From: Nematostella vectensis
Taxonomy: Eukaryota; Cnidaria; Anthozoa; Actiniaria; Edwardsiidae
Assembly (NCBI RefSeq): GCF_932526225.1
Contig: NC_064041.1
Coordinates: forward strand, 8,554,313 to 8,618,312
Length of the DNA: 64,000 nt
Direction: 5' to 3'
The position numbers and the translations under genes were made by a program. Shown here in pieces: positions 21,952-32,615 of the stretch (positions are counted from its first letter, which is position 1; each line of letters opens with the position of its first letter). Under the pieces are notes generated by a model, which was not told the origin of the DNA, searched no databases, and saw only the letters and a list, made by a program, of their open reading frames with translations.

Positions 21952-23041
21952 AGGACGAAAAAGAGAAAATGAGCGTTTGGTTGTGTTGTTCCTGACTCTT
22001 CAGTCAAAGTCGGTGAGTTTGCTAAAAGACATGCAAAGTTACCAAAGTCTTATCCAGTTATTAAGCAGCAAAATCAGGCCTGAAAGAGTAAGATAGCTCT
22101 TCTCTTTATTAGATGAGTATGAGTATCATAAAAAAGAAAGAAAAACTCCGTTAACGTTCTTGAAGACTCAAGACAAGTAAAACTTGAGAATAACCTTCGC
22201 AACGAATTGGAAACGCGTCTTGTATCGACTACAATATTTATTCGGACGTTTAATGGAGCCTTCACAAACGCAATTAAACTGAAAGAAGAGCCTTCAAAAC
22301 GCATCCGAAACCTAAAGCCTGCCTTGTCACTCTAGTAATCAAGATGTGTAAGATGTGTCCATTTTACAGAGAGATATTGAAACTGGAATGCCGGAAATAA
22401 TGCCTTGTTATTTAGTGTGCAAATGTTGCTAATTTGAATAAAAAGAATCCGTGTTACAAAAACTTGGCAAGCTGTCAGAGCTGGAAAAAATTCACAAGTC
22501 CATAGTTTCTTTTCCAAAAAACCCTCATATAGGCGTGAGATTTAGATTAAGTTTTCTCGAAGAATCATATTATCTATTGATTTTTTAAGCGCGCTCAATG
22601 TTATTATTGGGGCTATTGCTATAGATCAGGCTACTTTTGCTGCTGCTTTTCTGTTAAGTTTGTTAATAGTGCTGATTCCTAACCAGACAGTATTTCTATT
22701 TCGTAATACAGCCTTTTGGGCTTATTTCTGTTTTTACAATAGTAAGGTTCCGAAATGCCAGTTTATTTAGAATTTATAACATTTAAGCTTCTAGTAGATA
22801 ATTACATTGATTAAAAGTGAGTTAAAAAGACAGGAAACATCGTTAGCAAAAGGGACCGCTATACCTTTCGCTAAGTCTTGCAGTCGTTCTTGACTTCCCA
22901 AGGGGATTCTGTCGAACTCGCAGCTTCTGTCGAACTCTCAGCTTCTGTCGATGTGGTTGTAAAATTAGTTTCGAAAGCAATATTAGAATCGCAATGCATA
23001 TCAATCAAACTTAACGACTTACTTATCAAATTAGACATGCA
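21952..23041. other. Non-coding part of duplication copy B
   Basis: Counterpart of 16278-17350. No gene supported. It contains the 18-bp local tandem repeat near 22917-22950 that copy A lacks. Confidence 0.5.
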
Positions 23042-23202
23042 CAGGGCCGTAGCAGGGGACAGGGCACCGGGGGCATGTGTCCCCCAATATTTTCAAAAAT
23101 TATAAGGAAATGACCAGTAAGGGCGTGGCTGTGCCCCAATATTTTCTCAATGTTCCTGTATTGTGCCCCCCCCCCAATATTCCGAGGACTGCTGCGGCAC
23201 TG
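23042..23202. mobile_element. Family D MITE, copy B, 5-bp duplication ATGCA
   Basis: Counterpart of 17351-17508, with the same flanking ATGCA pair (23037-23041 and 23203-23207). The C-tract near 23166 is longer. Confidence 0.85.
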
Positions 23203-23599
23203 ATGCATGATATATTCCTTCAGTACGGAAGTCTACAAGGGCAATTCAACAACCAATCCAAAAGCAACAACAACAATACCAAATTGGTTTGTCAAAAAAA
23301 TAGCGATTCGCAAATCATTTTATTGATTCACAATTCTTTTTCTATGGAACTTACATGGCCCAAGTTGCGAAAAGGCTTTGTAAATTAGTGTTCATAGTAA
23401 TGTTTTCGTTAATGTTAAGTTAGGTATACTGATTGAAAAAAAATTACTTATGAAAAGAACTAATAATTGCTCTTGTTTTTATGGTTTCTATTGACGATAA
23501 TGATGGTGTTATAACTTATACTTGTATTTCTCCTTATATATTAGGACGTATACATGGAAATGTTCTATGGATAGCGGTATTTTTCGTTGCTTTTCAATT

Positions 23600-23768
23600 C
23601 AGGGCCGTAGCAAGGGGTGCGGCACTGGGGCCATGCCCCTCCCCCAACATTTTCGAACATTTTAAGGAAATGACCAGAAGGGGCGTGGCCCCCAATATTT
23701 TCTGTATTGTGTCCCCCCCCTCCCCCCAACTCTTACATGGCCTGCTACAGCTCCTCAAAGGGTTGCTG
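23600..23768. mobile_element. Second family D element of copy B
   Basis: Counterpart of 17919-18089, with the same CAGGGCCGTAGCAAGG beginning and shared internal blocks. Confidence 0.65.
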
Positions 23769-23927
23769 AATTGGCCGGAGGAAAGGGTCATCAATGTCAA
23801 TTTACTTCCGAGACTACTGCGTCACCTCTCGATACGTGTTCGATGGGTCAAATGCGGATTATAATATAAATAAAAGAATTCTTTGAGGGACAGAGAAATT
23901 TGCAAACACTATCTACCTCTCAGTACT

Positions 23928-24096
23928 CAGGGCGACGCGGAGACCGGAAGCGAACGTACGCGCGAACACGATCCTCGGGGACCCAGGGCGACGCAGAGAC
24001 CGGAAGCGAGCGTACGCGCGAACACGATCCTCGGGGACCCAGGGCGACGCAGAGACCGGAAGCGAACGTACGCGCGAAGACGATCCTCTGGGACCA
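23928..24096. repeat. CpG-rich 57-bp minisatellite, three units (copy B)
   Basis: Same unit as 18249-18472 with one fewer repeat. The last unit in both copies has the same variants (GAAGACGATCCTCTGGG). Confidence 0.9.
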
Positions 24097-24216
24097 GAGC
24101 TCAATTTGTTCTCCTACATAGCATTTAATTTTGGAGTAGCATTAGCATGTGTGGATAAAAAAGCAGGCACCTTTCTAAAGGGTGAGTGCATCAATATGTA
24201 ATGCATGACTGGAGGT

Positions 24217-24455
24217 ATATGACTGACACGTCAAAATCCTTGTCAACTATTGGGCTATCCCCTCCTGCAGTTTGGTCTTGATCAGAGTTAATGCGACGGA
24301 GTTATCACGATTCTTGGAGACCCACTTTATGGGTATCTTGACTGGGTGCTTAGAAAAATTTCACTAGGAGAAACTAGACTTCCTAAACTAAACTTCATCA
24401 AACTACCAGAGGTGATAGCCCAATAGATGACAAGGGTTTTTGCGTGTCACTCATG
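24217..24455. mobile_element. Foldback element near the end of duplication copy B
   Basis: Counterpart of 18594-18832, with the same arms and spacer. Confidence 0.8.
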
Positions 24456-24565
24456 GTTATGGAGTGTTGCTATGGTGACCAGTTAATTTTCAAAGTAAGT
24501 GGAAATGTACCAAAAATCTGGGCTGTGCATGATATTTATAATGCTATTTATTTTTAATAGATAGA

Positions 24566-24730
24566 ATCACGATTCTTGGAGACCCACTTTATGGGTATCT
24601 TGACTGGGTGCATTTCCCCTTACTTTGAAAATTCACTGGTCACCATAGCAACACTCCACAACCATGAGTGACACGCAAAAACCCTTGTCATCTATTGGGC
24701 TATCACCTCTGGTAGTTTGATGAAGTTTAG
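24566..24730. repeat. Rearranged third piece of the foldback element
   Basis: 24566-24611 repeats the foldback spacer in direct orientation (ATCACGATTCTTGGAGACCC). 24620-24730 is the reverse complement of about 24387-24498, the right arm and its flank. Together with copy B this forms a larger palindrome, present only here and not after copy A. Confidence 0.85.
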
Positions 24731-24738
24731 ACGAGCTA

Positions 24739-25412
24739 ATGCTGCGTTTACACTTGAGTGTCCAACCTAGGTTGAGTAACTACCCAACCTAGGTTAGATT
24801 TGAAGTGTGTGGAACACGCTCGAAATAGCCACTTATGTGCCGGCAATTACAAAGGATCCGCAACCTAGGTTCGGTTGAGCTCAACCATTCCAGGAGGCAT
24901 GGTTGAGCTTATTCAACCGAGGTTACAGGCAAATCTGTTGACAGTTCTTGTCAGCTATCGCTTTCCGATGTCAGTCATTTCTCAAATAGTGTTTACTCAA
25001 TAGTCATGAGATTACCACATGTTTTCTAGATTTGCGCATTTTGCTGGACATTTTACACAATACTTTACAACAAACTTGTTTTCAAGTTAAGGGACTGCGA
25101 ATCCCTAACGTACTAGCACAAAAAAACTCAACGAAAACGACAAACATAAGAGAAAACATCATGCAAGGTGGTCCCTAAAAGATCATCTTGAATTATAGTG
25201 AATCTCAAGCAGAAGCCACCACAGAATAACAAGAACGGCCAGAAAAATCACAATAATCGCAGCAGCAATTTGACCTCAGAATTCAAATTGGCGCTGTTCC
25301 AGCTGAATGATCAACCGAGGTTAAGTTTTCAAGTGTAAACGCATTTCTCCTAACCGGGGTTCAGTTAACCACAAACTGAACCTAGGTTGACGCTCAAGTG
25401 TAAACACAGCAT
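24739..25412. mobile_element. 674-bp DNA transposon with 38-bp inverted ends and subterminal AACCTAGGTT motifs
   Basis: Ends beginning ATGCTGCGTTTACACTTGAG and, inverted, ATGCTGTGTTTACACTTGAG match over about 38 bp. At least seven palindromic motifs of the type CAACC(T/G)AGGTTG lie within about 200 bp of the ends, in both orientations. Subterminal repeats of this sort are typical transposase binding sites. There is no coding capacity, so it is non-autonomous. Target duplication is unclear. Confidence 0.85.
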
Positions 25413-25754
25413 AAGAATCTCAATTCTTGGGTACATATACCGTAAATTTGCGGCTACAGGGCAGCCTATAGGTTAAAGTCAGGGACAAATTGAGCATTTA
25501 GGCATCATCAGCACCTATCAGGCTCTGTCCCAACCAAGTTTGGTTGCTTGATTTCTTAAATTATAGCAAGTAACGCACCACTTACCTTGGTTTATAGGCT
25601 ATTTAAGGTGTCACCATAGGATATTTTGTAGAACATATGTGTAATTTTTTGCACCGGCCTTGAGGTACCTTACCGTGGTGTTAGTTATCAAAAAGAATTT
25701 AATACCCTAAAAGATAAGTAGAACACCCCCGTCTACTTTTCTAGAGAGTTCCCT

Positions 25755-25785
<31 letters not shown>

Positions 25786-26873
25786 GCTCCAAAATCAAAC
25801 AGTCGGTGGTGACTCTCAACGTCTAACTAGTTTGAAATCATCATCCACTTTATAATATCGCCTAGCTGAAGAACATAGACTTGATTTACTATCACAAGCT
25901 ACTTCTAACCTGTATTATGAATCTTACTCTTAAAAACCCTATTTTTAGCCAAAATTCTGATAAACCAAAAAGCACCATCTTAAAACTCAATTTCTAAATG
26001 TAAAATATTGTGTTGGAAATGTAACTGTCCATAATTTATTGTATGACATAACTTTTCACGGCCTGCTACAGGTTAGTGTTTTTTTATATATTCTGAATAA
26101 CAAAAACAATTTTTATCTCTCCCCATTTCAATATTTTAATATTATACTTGATTAAATGTATTTGTATTTTCTACTCAATAGATCCAGAAAATCATACAAC
26201 CACAAGGGAGAATCCAGATTTTACAGAAGGGACCCAAAGTAAAATAAATATGGAGACCAAAGTTGTAACCTTTGCTTCAGTAAACGTGTATAGGGGAATC
26301 GGATGAAAAGGAGGACCTTAGGCCCCTGTGCCCCGCCTAAAGTCTGCCAATGAATCACCCAATTCAAAGCTCCATGCATCTAGACCATATTTGCTATTAG
26401 CTCAATACAAGATTATTACTATTCAAGAATTAACGAACCATACCATTCAAGTATAATGTTTCAATACACCACAAAACCCTAACAACATGGTCTAATCAAA
26501 ATGGATTAATCTTAAATCAGGCCAGTACCCAGGATTTTTCTTGGGGGGTGGGGTGCGAAATCCGTAAAAGCTGACCTAATTTTTCTGAGTGGGGGGAGGG
26601 GGGGAGGGAGTTCTCTGATAAAAATCTGACCACCCCCCGAAAGAACAAGAAGGGTTTTTATGCCTTTGGATTTCCCCGGGACTGTAAATGTTGGATTTGT
26701 CTTTAAAAGGCCTGACCTATAGATTCATGACAAACCAGAGTGATCTGGTTGTTTTTGCTTTAAAGTTTTGTCTACAAATAATACGTCTATTGAGAGTCAA
26801 AAGTGGACTTTCGCCCGTTGTGTGTGTGTGTGTGGGGGGGTTCTTTCCAGCGTAACGCCCCGGGTAAAGCCAC
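25413..26873. other. Intergenic region with homopolymer runs
   Basis: Holds a run of 29 C at 25755-25783, G-rich and C-rich pieces at 26540-26640 that resemble the CAGGG-type MITE interiors, a TG microsatellite at about 26818-26832, and a possible isolated terminal exon at 26182-26247 (listed separately). No other gene supported. Confidence 0.55.
26182..26247 (+). CDS. Possible isolated terminal exon, 21 codons (uncertain)
   Basis: A pyrimidine-rich tract ending in TCAATAG precedes an open stretch reading IQKIIQPQGR then IQILQKGPKVK and a stop, and the stop overlaps an AATAAA. The composition looks protein-like, but I found no upstream exon on the plus strand and cannot name a family. It may be chance. 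Confidence 0.2.
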   Translation: MQKIIQPQGRIQILQKGPKVK

Positions 26874-27033
26874 GTGCAAACTGTGCTAGCATTGCTGGCA
26901 AATTCTTGCTCGACTAGCAACAAGACAAAGGAAATGTCAGAAGGCCCACTTCCCATTTTGACATTTCCTTTGTCCTATAGTCAGTCAAGCGGAGTTCGCC
27001 AGCAATGCTGGCTGGTGCTGGCGCAGTTTACAC
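26874..27033. mobile_element. Hairpin MITE with GTGCAAACTG/CAGTTTACAC ends
   Basis: Left arm blocks (GTGCAAACTG, AGCATTGCTGGC, ACAAAGGAAATGTCA) recur inverted on the right (TGACATTTCCTTTGT, GCCAGCAATGCTGGC, CAGTTTACAC). The right arm has about 14 extra bases. There is no coding content. Confidence 0.75.
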
Positions 27034-27367
27034 AGGGCCATCCCCGAGAAAACAGCCCACCAGCTCACCAGCAGGTAAAAAATGCAATTTTTCGGTGATT
27101 TCTTTTGTAGCCCGAGTTAATGCTGGTGCAGCATCTAGTTAACGTTTTTGTTTATTGCTATTTTTCACTCAATAGGCAGCCACAAAAAGTCTCTCCCCAG
27201 CTGGAAAAATCCAGTTTCAGCCAACTAGAAAATTGAAATGGCTTCCAATCACGCCATCTCACTGATGACCAATCAAAGAGCACAAAATGAGATTACGTTG
27301 GGAATTTTGATTTTGAATGACAGAAGTCAAAAGAAGAGTTAACAGAATATTGAAAAAAACTGCAGTA

Positions 27368-27527
27368 CAGGACAAAACCCAGCATGAGGCAATTGAGGCA
27401 CTCGCCTCGGTAAAATTTTGATGTTAAGTGTTTCACAATTGAAAAGTACGAAATAAAACACCTGCCTTTTGCTGGATTTATCATCCAGCTTTGCTTAGGT
27501 TAAATTTTGGTTCTGGCTACAGGGCTG
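27368..27527. mobile_element. MITE with CAGG...GGCTACAGGGCTG ends and 5-bp duplication CAGTA
   Basis: Reverse-oriented relative of the element at 12426-12579, sharing the block ACTCGCCTCGGTAAAATTTT. CAGTA flanks it at 27363-27367 and 27528-27532. Confidence 0.85.
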
Positions 27528-27790
27528 CAGTATTTCATTAAATTATATTCACATACTATGTGCTTGGGATACCTGTGGTTACTCGTACCGTCTCGCGACC
27601 AGTATCTTCGAGTTGGGTTCCCTGTCTCTCGTCCTAGTTTGAACTCGACTAACACAGAAAGCCCAAACAGGTTTTTGGCATCTGTCGGATTTTAAAATGT
27701 CCACCATCTTCATATAGATTTGTTCTGGTTTTTCATCCGATTCTTCTGAAAGAGAAAACTTATTGTGGGGTTTCACAGTGAAGCGTAAAT

Positions 27791-30351
27791 ATGTACAGAT
27801 CAAGAGAGCTAAAGGCAGCTGTTCACCACAGCCCGCTCACCGCTATGGCAAGAATAACAGAATGGCTTTTCCTTAGCAGTTGTCAAGTTGCACGAGACGA
27901 AAAATTGTTGCTAGAAAAAGGAATTACATTAGTCATCAATGGTAATGCCACAGCCCTTATTGTTTAGTGCCTCTTGTTGAATTTAAAGTTCTCTTTTGAA
28001 TAAGATAAATTAAGCGGAATAATGTCAGCAAATATGTCTTTCAAACGGGGAGGGCACCCTTTGCTGTTGTACTGTATATCTTCAATTAAGCGTGTAGTGT
28101 TGGGAATGGGGTTAGAAGTCTTCCTAAACTGAAGATATCATGATATATGTACACATCTTTTTTAAATAAGATTATAAAGTAGATTTACTGCGCCATAACC
28201 TGTATTGCTTGATAAAAACAAATCCATGTTTCAAAAGCTGTAGCATTCTTGTTTATGTGCCTGCTAACATTCACATGGCTTTTAAAGGCTCAGCCATTTC
28301 AGGATTCGGCCATTTAGATGTTACCCATGAACCACCGCAGTATGACACATGGATTCTCAAGTGCGACCTTGTTTGAAATAGGTGTTGTCCTGGTATCCAT
28401 CAAAAAAGCTCTGCCCTCCATTTTGTGACCTGTCTCTTGTAAGAGTCTCTACTGGAGATCTGCACCGTTTTGATTATTGTTATTGTTTTGATTATTAGAG
28501 AGCTTCAGCAAGTCAACACGAACGGCATCAAAAACGGCGCGCACGCTCACGAATTGCTGAAAAACTGCATTTTTCCTTTTTTTACGTTCTACACGTGCGG
28601 TCACGGAAATCAACGTCGTTTTTCATCAATTCGTGGGCGTGCGTGCCTTTTTTGATGCCGTTCGTGTTGACTTGCTTATGCTCTCTATTGTCTCTGCTTT
28701 CCCTTCTGTTTGTATACACATACAGTCTAGACATACTAACTATTGTTTGTAGGAGTATCAAGATATGCCTGGTGCCAGCCCCCTTATATTTCTATAGAAA
28801 GCTCTAAGTGTGTCGTGGTCCCATGCTACAATTTCCTCTAATTGCACTTCACCCTCTGTACAAAATAATAAGGGTGGAAAATCGCAGTTCCCTTAATTTT
28901 CTTCCCAACCATATAAATGGCAGGACATTGTTTTTCCCACCTAGCCCTGGTTCTATTGTTCATGGTTTTACCATGTGATATCACAAAAAATATATTTTCT
29001 TTACAAATTGTTTGAAGGACATATAGGACATATTGATGTTTGATAATTTTTAGTTTGAAATGTCTGAGGATTTCCACATTGTGCAAAATGTGATTTTCTC
29101 TGATAAAACACTTTTTCTGCCATAGCTATTATTCCTGAATTGTATTAGTATTTATACATTATATAATATATGTTTACACCTATTTATTCCTTTGATTTTT
29201 AATATTAATATTTTTCTATGATAAATTTTATATTCTAGCCACCATTGAGGCACCAGAGCAGGATTACAAGAAAGTCAAACATATTAGAATAAAAGTCAAT
29301 GATAACCCTGGAAACAAGATTGGTATCTTCTTTGATATGGTATCCGATAAAATAGGTGAGTTTCCTACAACCTAAAACTATAATTCAATGTTTTCAGTCA
29401 CAAAAATAAGTCAGCAGAGTTTTGCAAAGGGGCAAAACATTATTTTTATTGGTTGGTGACCAGGGGCAGATCCAGGAGTTGAGAAAAAAAGAGGGGGGGG
29501 GGGGTGCGAAACAAGGTTTCATGCGCCCCTGGTGACTGCATTTTCTTGATTCCTTTTTTTATTCTTGTTTTTTTTTTTTGCCTTGTCAACAGAAAGTGTA
29601 AGGCGTGTTGGTGGTAAAGTCCTTGTACACTGTATTGCTGGAGTTAGCAGGTCGGTTACCTCTAGTAAAGGGTTTTAAAAATTAAGTTCATTGCTTCCCC
29701 TTCAAAGAATGATGCCAATTAAGATAGACAAGTCAGTCATCAATCTTAAAAAGATTGTCCACCGAGAGAAATTTTACTATGTCTAAAAAAGCTAAAGACA
29801 TGGCATCCTATTGGGAAATTTTACCTGTTCATTAAATGATAATTAATGGTAATAATCCCTTAATTTCCTTCCACAGGTCTGCCTCCCTTGTAATTGCATA
29901 CCTCATGAAATATCAAAGACTAAACCTCAGAGATGCACATAAACTTGTTCAAGACAAGAGGCCCCTTATTCGTCCCAACACTGGCTTCTGGAAAGAGCTA
30001 ATTGATTATGAAAAGAAGCTCTTTGGCAAGAACTCAGTACAAATGGTAGACACGAAATTGGGTGAGTAATTACAATAGATAATTACAATATTATATTAAT
30101 TACAATAGATAATTAAAAAGTGACAGCTAGAGATGACCTTTAATCATCAAGAGCTATTTTTGGGCTGTGAATTTGTGAAAGTGCTAAAGAACCTTTTAAC
30201 CTGACTGAAATAGTTAAGAAAGGTCAAGACTTTGGAGGAAAATAAACATCAGTGTGAAAGTATCCTTATTCAAGTCTTATGATCTTAATTTTGATTTTCA
30301 GGACCTGTGCCAGATGTGTATTATGAACATGTTAAAGACCTAGTTTGGTAA
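27791..30351 (+). CDS. Dual-specificity protein phosphatase, DUSP14/18/21-like, 186 aa, five exons
   Basis: Coding exons: 27791-27941, 29239-29355, 29593-29650, 29877-30061 and 30302-30351. All introns are GT-AG with compatible phases, and the total is 561 bases including the stop. The protein is a compact DUSP domain with no added targeting module. The signature HCIAGVSRS has nucleophile C103 and phosphate-binding R109; D72 (KVNDNP) is the likely general acid. The N-terminal RITEWLFLSSCQVA and the C-terminal KRPLIRPNTGFWKELIDYEKKLFG followed (after the exon) by VPDVY match the small DUSP14/18/21 subgroup, which is about 190-200 aa in vertebrates. It should remove phosphate from Tyr and Ser/Thr, with MAP kinases the usual candidate substrates. 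An in-frame TGA at 27779 fixes the start. The catalytic exon is only 58 bp and was found by its acceptor, donor and reading phase. Confidence 0.93.
28496..28687. mobile_element. Foldback MITE with about 70-bp arms inside DUSP intron 1
   Basis: The left arm from 28496 (TAGAGAGCTTCAGCAAGTC...) and the right arm ending 28687 are reverse complements over about 70 bp with roughly 10 percent mismatches. Shared blocks include AAGTCAACACGAACGGCATC. The loop is about 50 bp. Confidence 0.85.
29461..29531. mobile_element. 71-bp MITE in DUSP intron 2, 5-bp duplication GTGAC
   Basis: Starts CAGGGGCAGATCCAGG and ends GCGCCCCTG, with a G-tract interior. Exact GTGAC flanks lie at 29456-29460 and 29532-29536. 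It is the shortest member of the CAG...CTG group. Confidence 0.85.
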
Positions 30352-32615
30352 AAAAAAAAAAAAAGAAAGAAAGCAATGTGAACTGAATTTATATTTATAG
30401 AGTAATATATGATATTTTTTATAGCTTGTTTACCAAATTGATGTGAAAGTTACATAGGAGAATAGTTATTCCTAGCAGAAAAAAATTGACTCTACAGTAA
30501 GTTTAATGAATATTTGATCTCCATTCTCTAGTTTTAAGTCTAAGCTGTGCCGATAACAAACAAACAAACAAAAACACAAGCAAACACATGCAAGGAAAAC
30601 AAACGGAAACTAGACTAACCAAATAATTTCGAACTTTTAAGGGCGTTACAAATCTAAGACCAGAGTATTTTTGCAGTTATGGTTTAGAGTAATATGGTTG
30701 CTGGAAGTAGGGAGGGTCAAGAACTTATTGATATTAATGATATGACTAGAGAAACTACAGACAACTTGTAGAATAACTAGAAGATGCTGGAAGTAGGGAG
30801 GGTCAAGAACTTATTGATATTAAGAATATGACTAGATAAACTACAGACAACTTGTAGAATAACTAGGAGGTATGACTAGAAAAACAACAGCAAGCTGTAG
30901 GATAACTAATTGGGCTGTGTAAGCGAAGTAGAATCAGGGAAAATCAACACAAGGTTGAATTGGTATATTTAACGAAGGGTGTGTGTTACGTTGCATGATC
31001 GGTAGTCGTTTTCGTAAATCAACCATATCATTTGAAAGCAGGTCTCTAGAAATATGAACTAGACCGAGTTTCAGGTTCTTTTATTGTTCCCTCTGAACTA
31101 GACCGCTTATCTATTTACGGTGTTTCTTTAAAGAACGGCTCAAATGCCCGGTTGCTGCTATAAAGGAAAAACTGCCCTTTGCATAGAATATTATATACGA
31201 TTACCTTAGCGCGCCGCCTATTGTCCATAGTCCCTTTTCGACTCTGTCGGCTCGCAGCGTCTACCGACTACTACAACTATTGTTTGCGTACTTCACTATA
31301 AATACCACAGATACTATAGACATCGGAGTAGGCTTCGAAAGGCTTGAAACTTCAGTGAAACTACTATGTTTTTACCAAGGCTCGAAACTACCATTTCAAT
31401 CTTGTGTTGTTTTATTCCCCTATGATATCAAATTGTGCAAATTAAAAAAAATGACGTGAATTAAATTAAAAAATAAAAATAAATGAAATAGTTGCCAAAC
31501 CAATAAACATGCCTTATTGTTGTGTCCGAAGATGCAGAAATAAAAAAAACGAAAAATAGTAGTACAACACAGTCTATTAATTATTATAGTTCCCTTAGCA
31601 ATCAATCTAACTGTCTATTTAGACTGCAACTAAGCCTAGCTGCACAAGAACACTGGTTTATTTTCGCACTCTCAAAGGCTACTTGTTTTTTTCACTTATT
31701 TTATAGAAGCTCTGTTTAATTCGGATAAGAATAGCATGGCATATTTGGATCATTAATTGCGGATTCAATTAAGTAAATAATTGATTAATTTAATAACCTT
31801 GTATGTGTTTGGTTTAGAGCTACAGGTGCCCGTTTTCCGGTAATTTTGTTTAAATCTTGTGTTATTGTTAAAAAAGGCTTTTAAAAATTACCTGTGAATA
31901 CTAACGGATTAAATAATTGACACATATCTCACTCAATTGAGCGGAATAGAAATATTAACTTTTTAGTCCCGACTCTTGGCTGCAGCGATAAATAACATGT
32001 AAGCCAGAGCAGGGTAAGATTATAAGGTCTTTTGGCTTACCCCTAACCACTTGTTTTGAAATATTTTCTGGTTATAATCCACTCTCTGGTCACGCAAATA
32101 TCCTTAAAATTTATAATAAAGAGCTCTGATTGGTTAACAGTTACCTTTGCCAATTCCAAGGTTTATTTTTGGACAGTATAAACTTCAGCAACAACGGAAC
32201 GGGACTAGCTGGGACCTTTGTCCCTTGACGTACAGAATCCATTATACACGACTTACTAATGAATTATAAGGAGAGACTTGGAAATCAGACCCCATTCGAG
32301 TATCTCTTATAAGCGTGCCCGGTTTAGTTTGGCTGTTAACCGTATATTGTACCACCTTCTTGGTCTAACATGTAACATGTTTCTGCTTTGACTATACCCT
32401 AAGAACGGGGATGAATTCTACCGCTGATTGAAAAGTAATTAAAGGTAGGTGAATCACAAAATATTTTTCTCAGACATAATTATATTTTGGTTATTTTCAA
32501 ATTATTTTTAAATGTCAGTTTAAGATACGGATACAAATATTTATGATAAAAGCTGTGATTGATGTGACGCATTTATTGTCATTACATAAATAAAAAAATT
32601 ATATTCTCCCTGAAG
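30352..32615. other. Intergenic region between the phosphatase and the coiled-coil gene
   Basis: No gene supported. A direct 86-bp duplication lies at 30701-30872. The rest is AT-rich unique sequence. The promoter of the coiled-coil gene should lie in its right part, but I see no unambiguous element. Confidence 0.6.
30701..30872. repeat. Two tandem 86-bp units
   Basis: The unit beginning CTGGAAGTAGGGAGGGTCAA occurs at 30701 and 30787 with few differences (for example ATTAATGAT versus ATTAAGAAT). A third degenerate piece (TATGACTAGA) follows. Confidence 0.85.

Larger units (their letters stand above)
18991..24561. repeat. Segmental tandem duplication, copy B
   Basis: Direct repeat of 13097-18938. 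It begins in the loop of the hairpin motif that borders copy A and ends just before an additional rearranged piece of the foldback at 24566-24730. It has one 121-bp unit and three 57-bp units where copy A has three and four. Scattered substitutions of about 1-2 percent are spread evenly over coding and non-coding parts. Confidence 0.95.
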
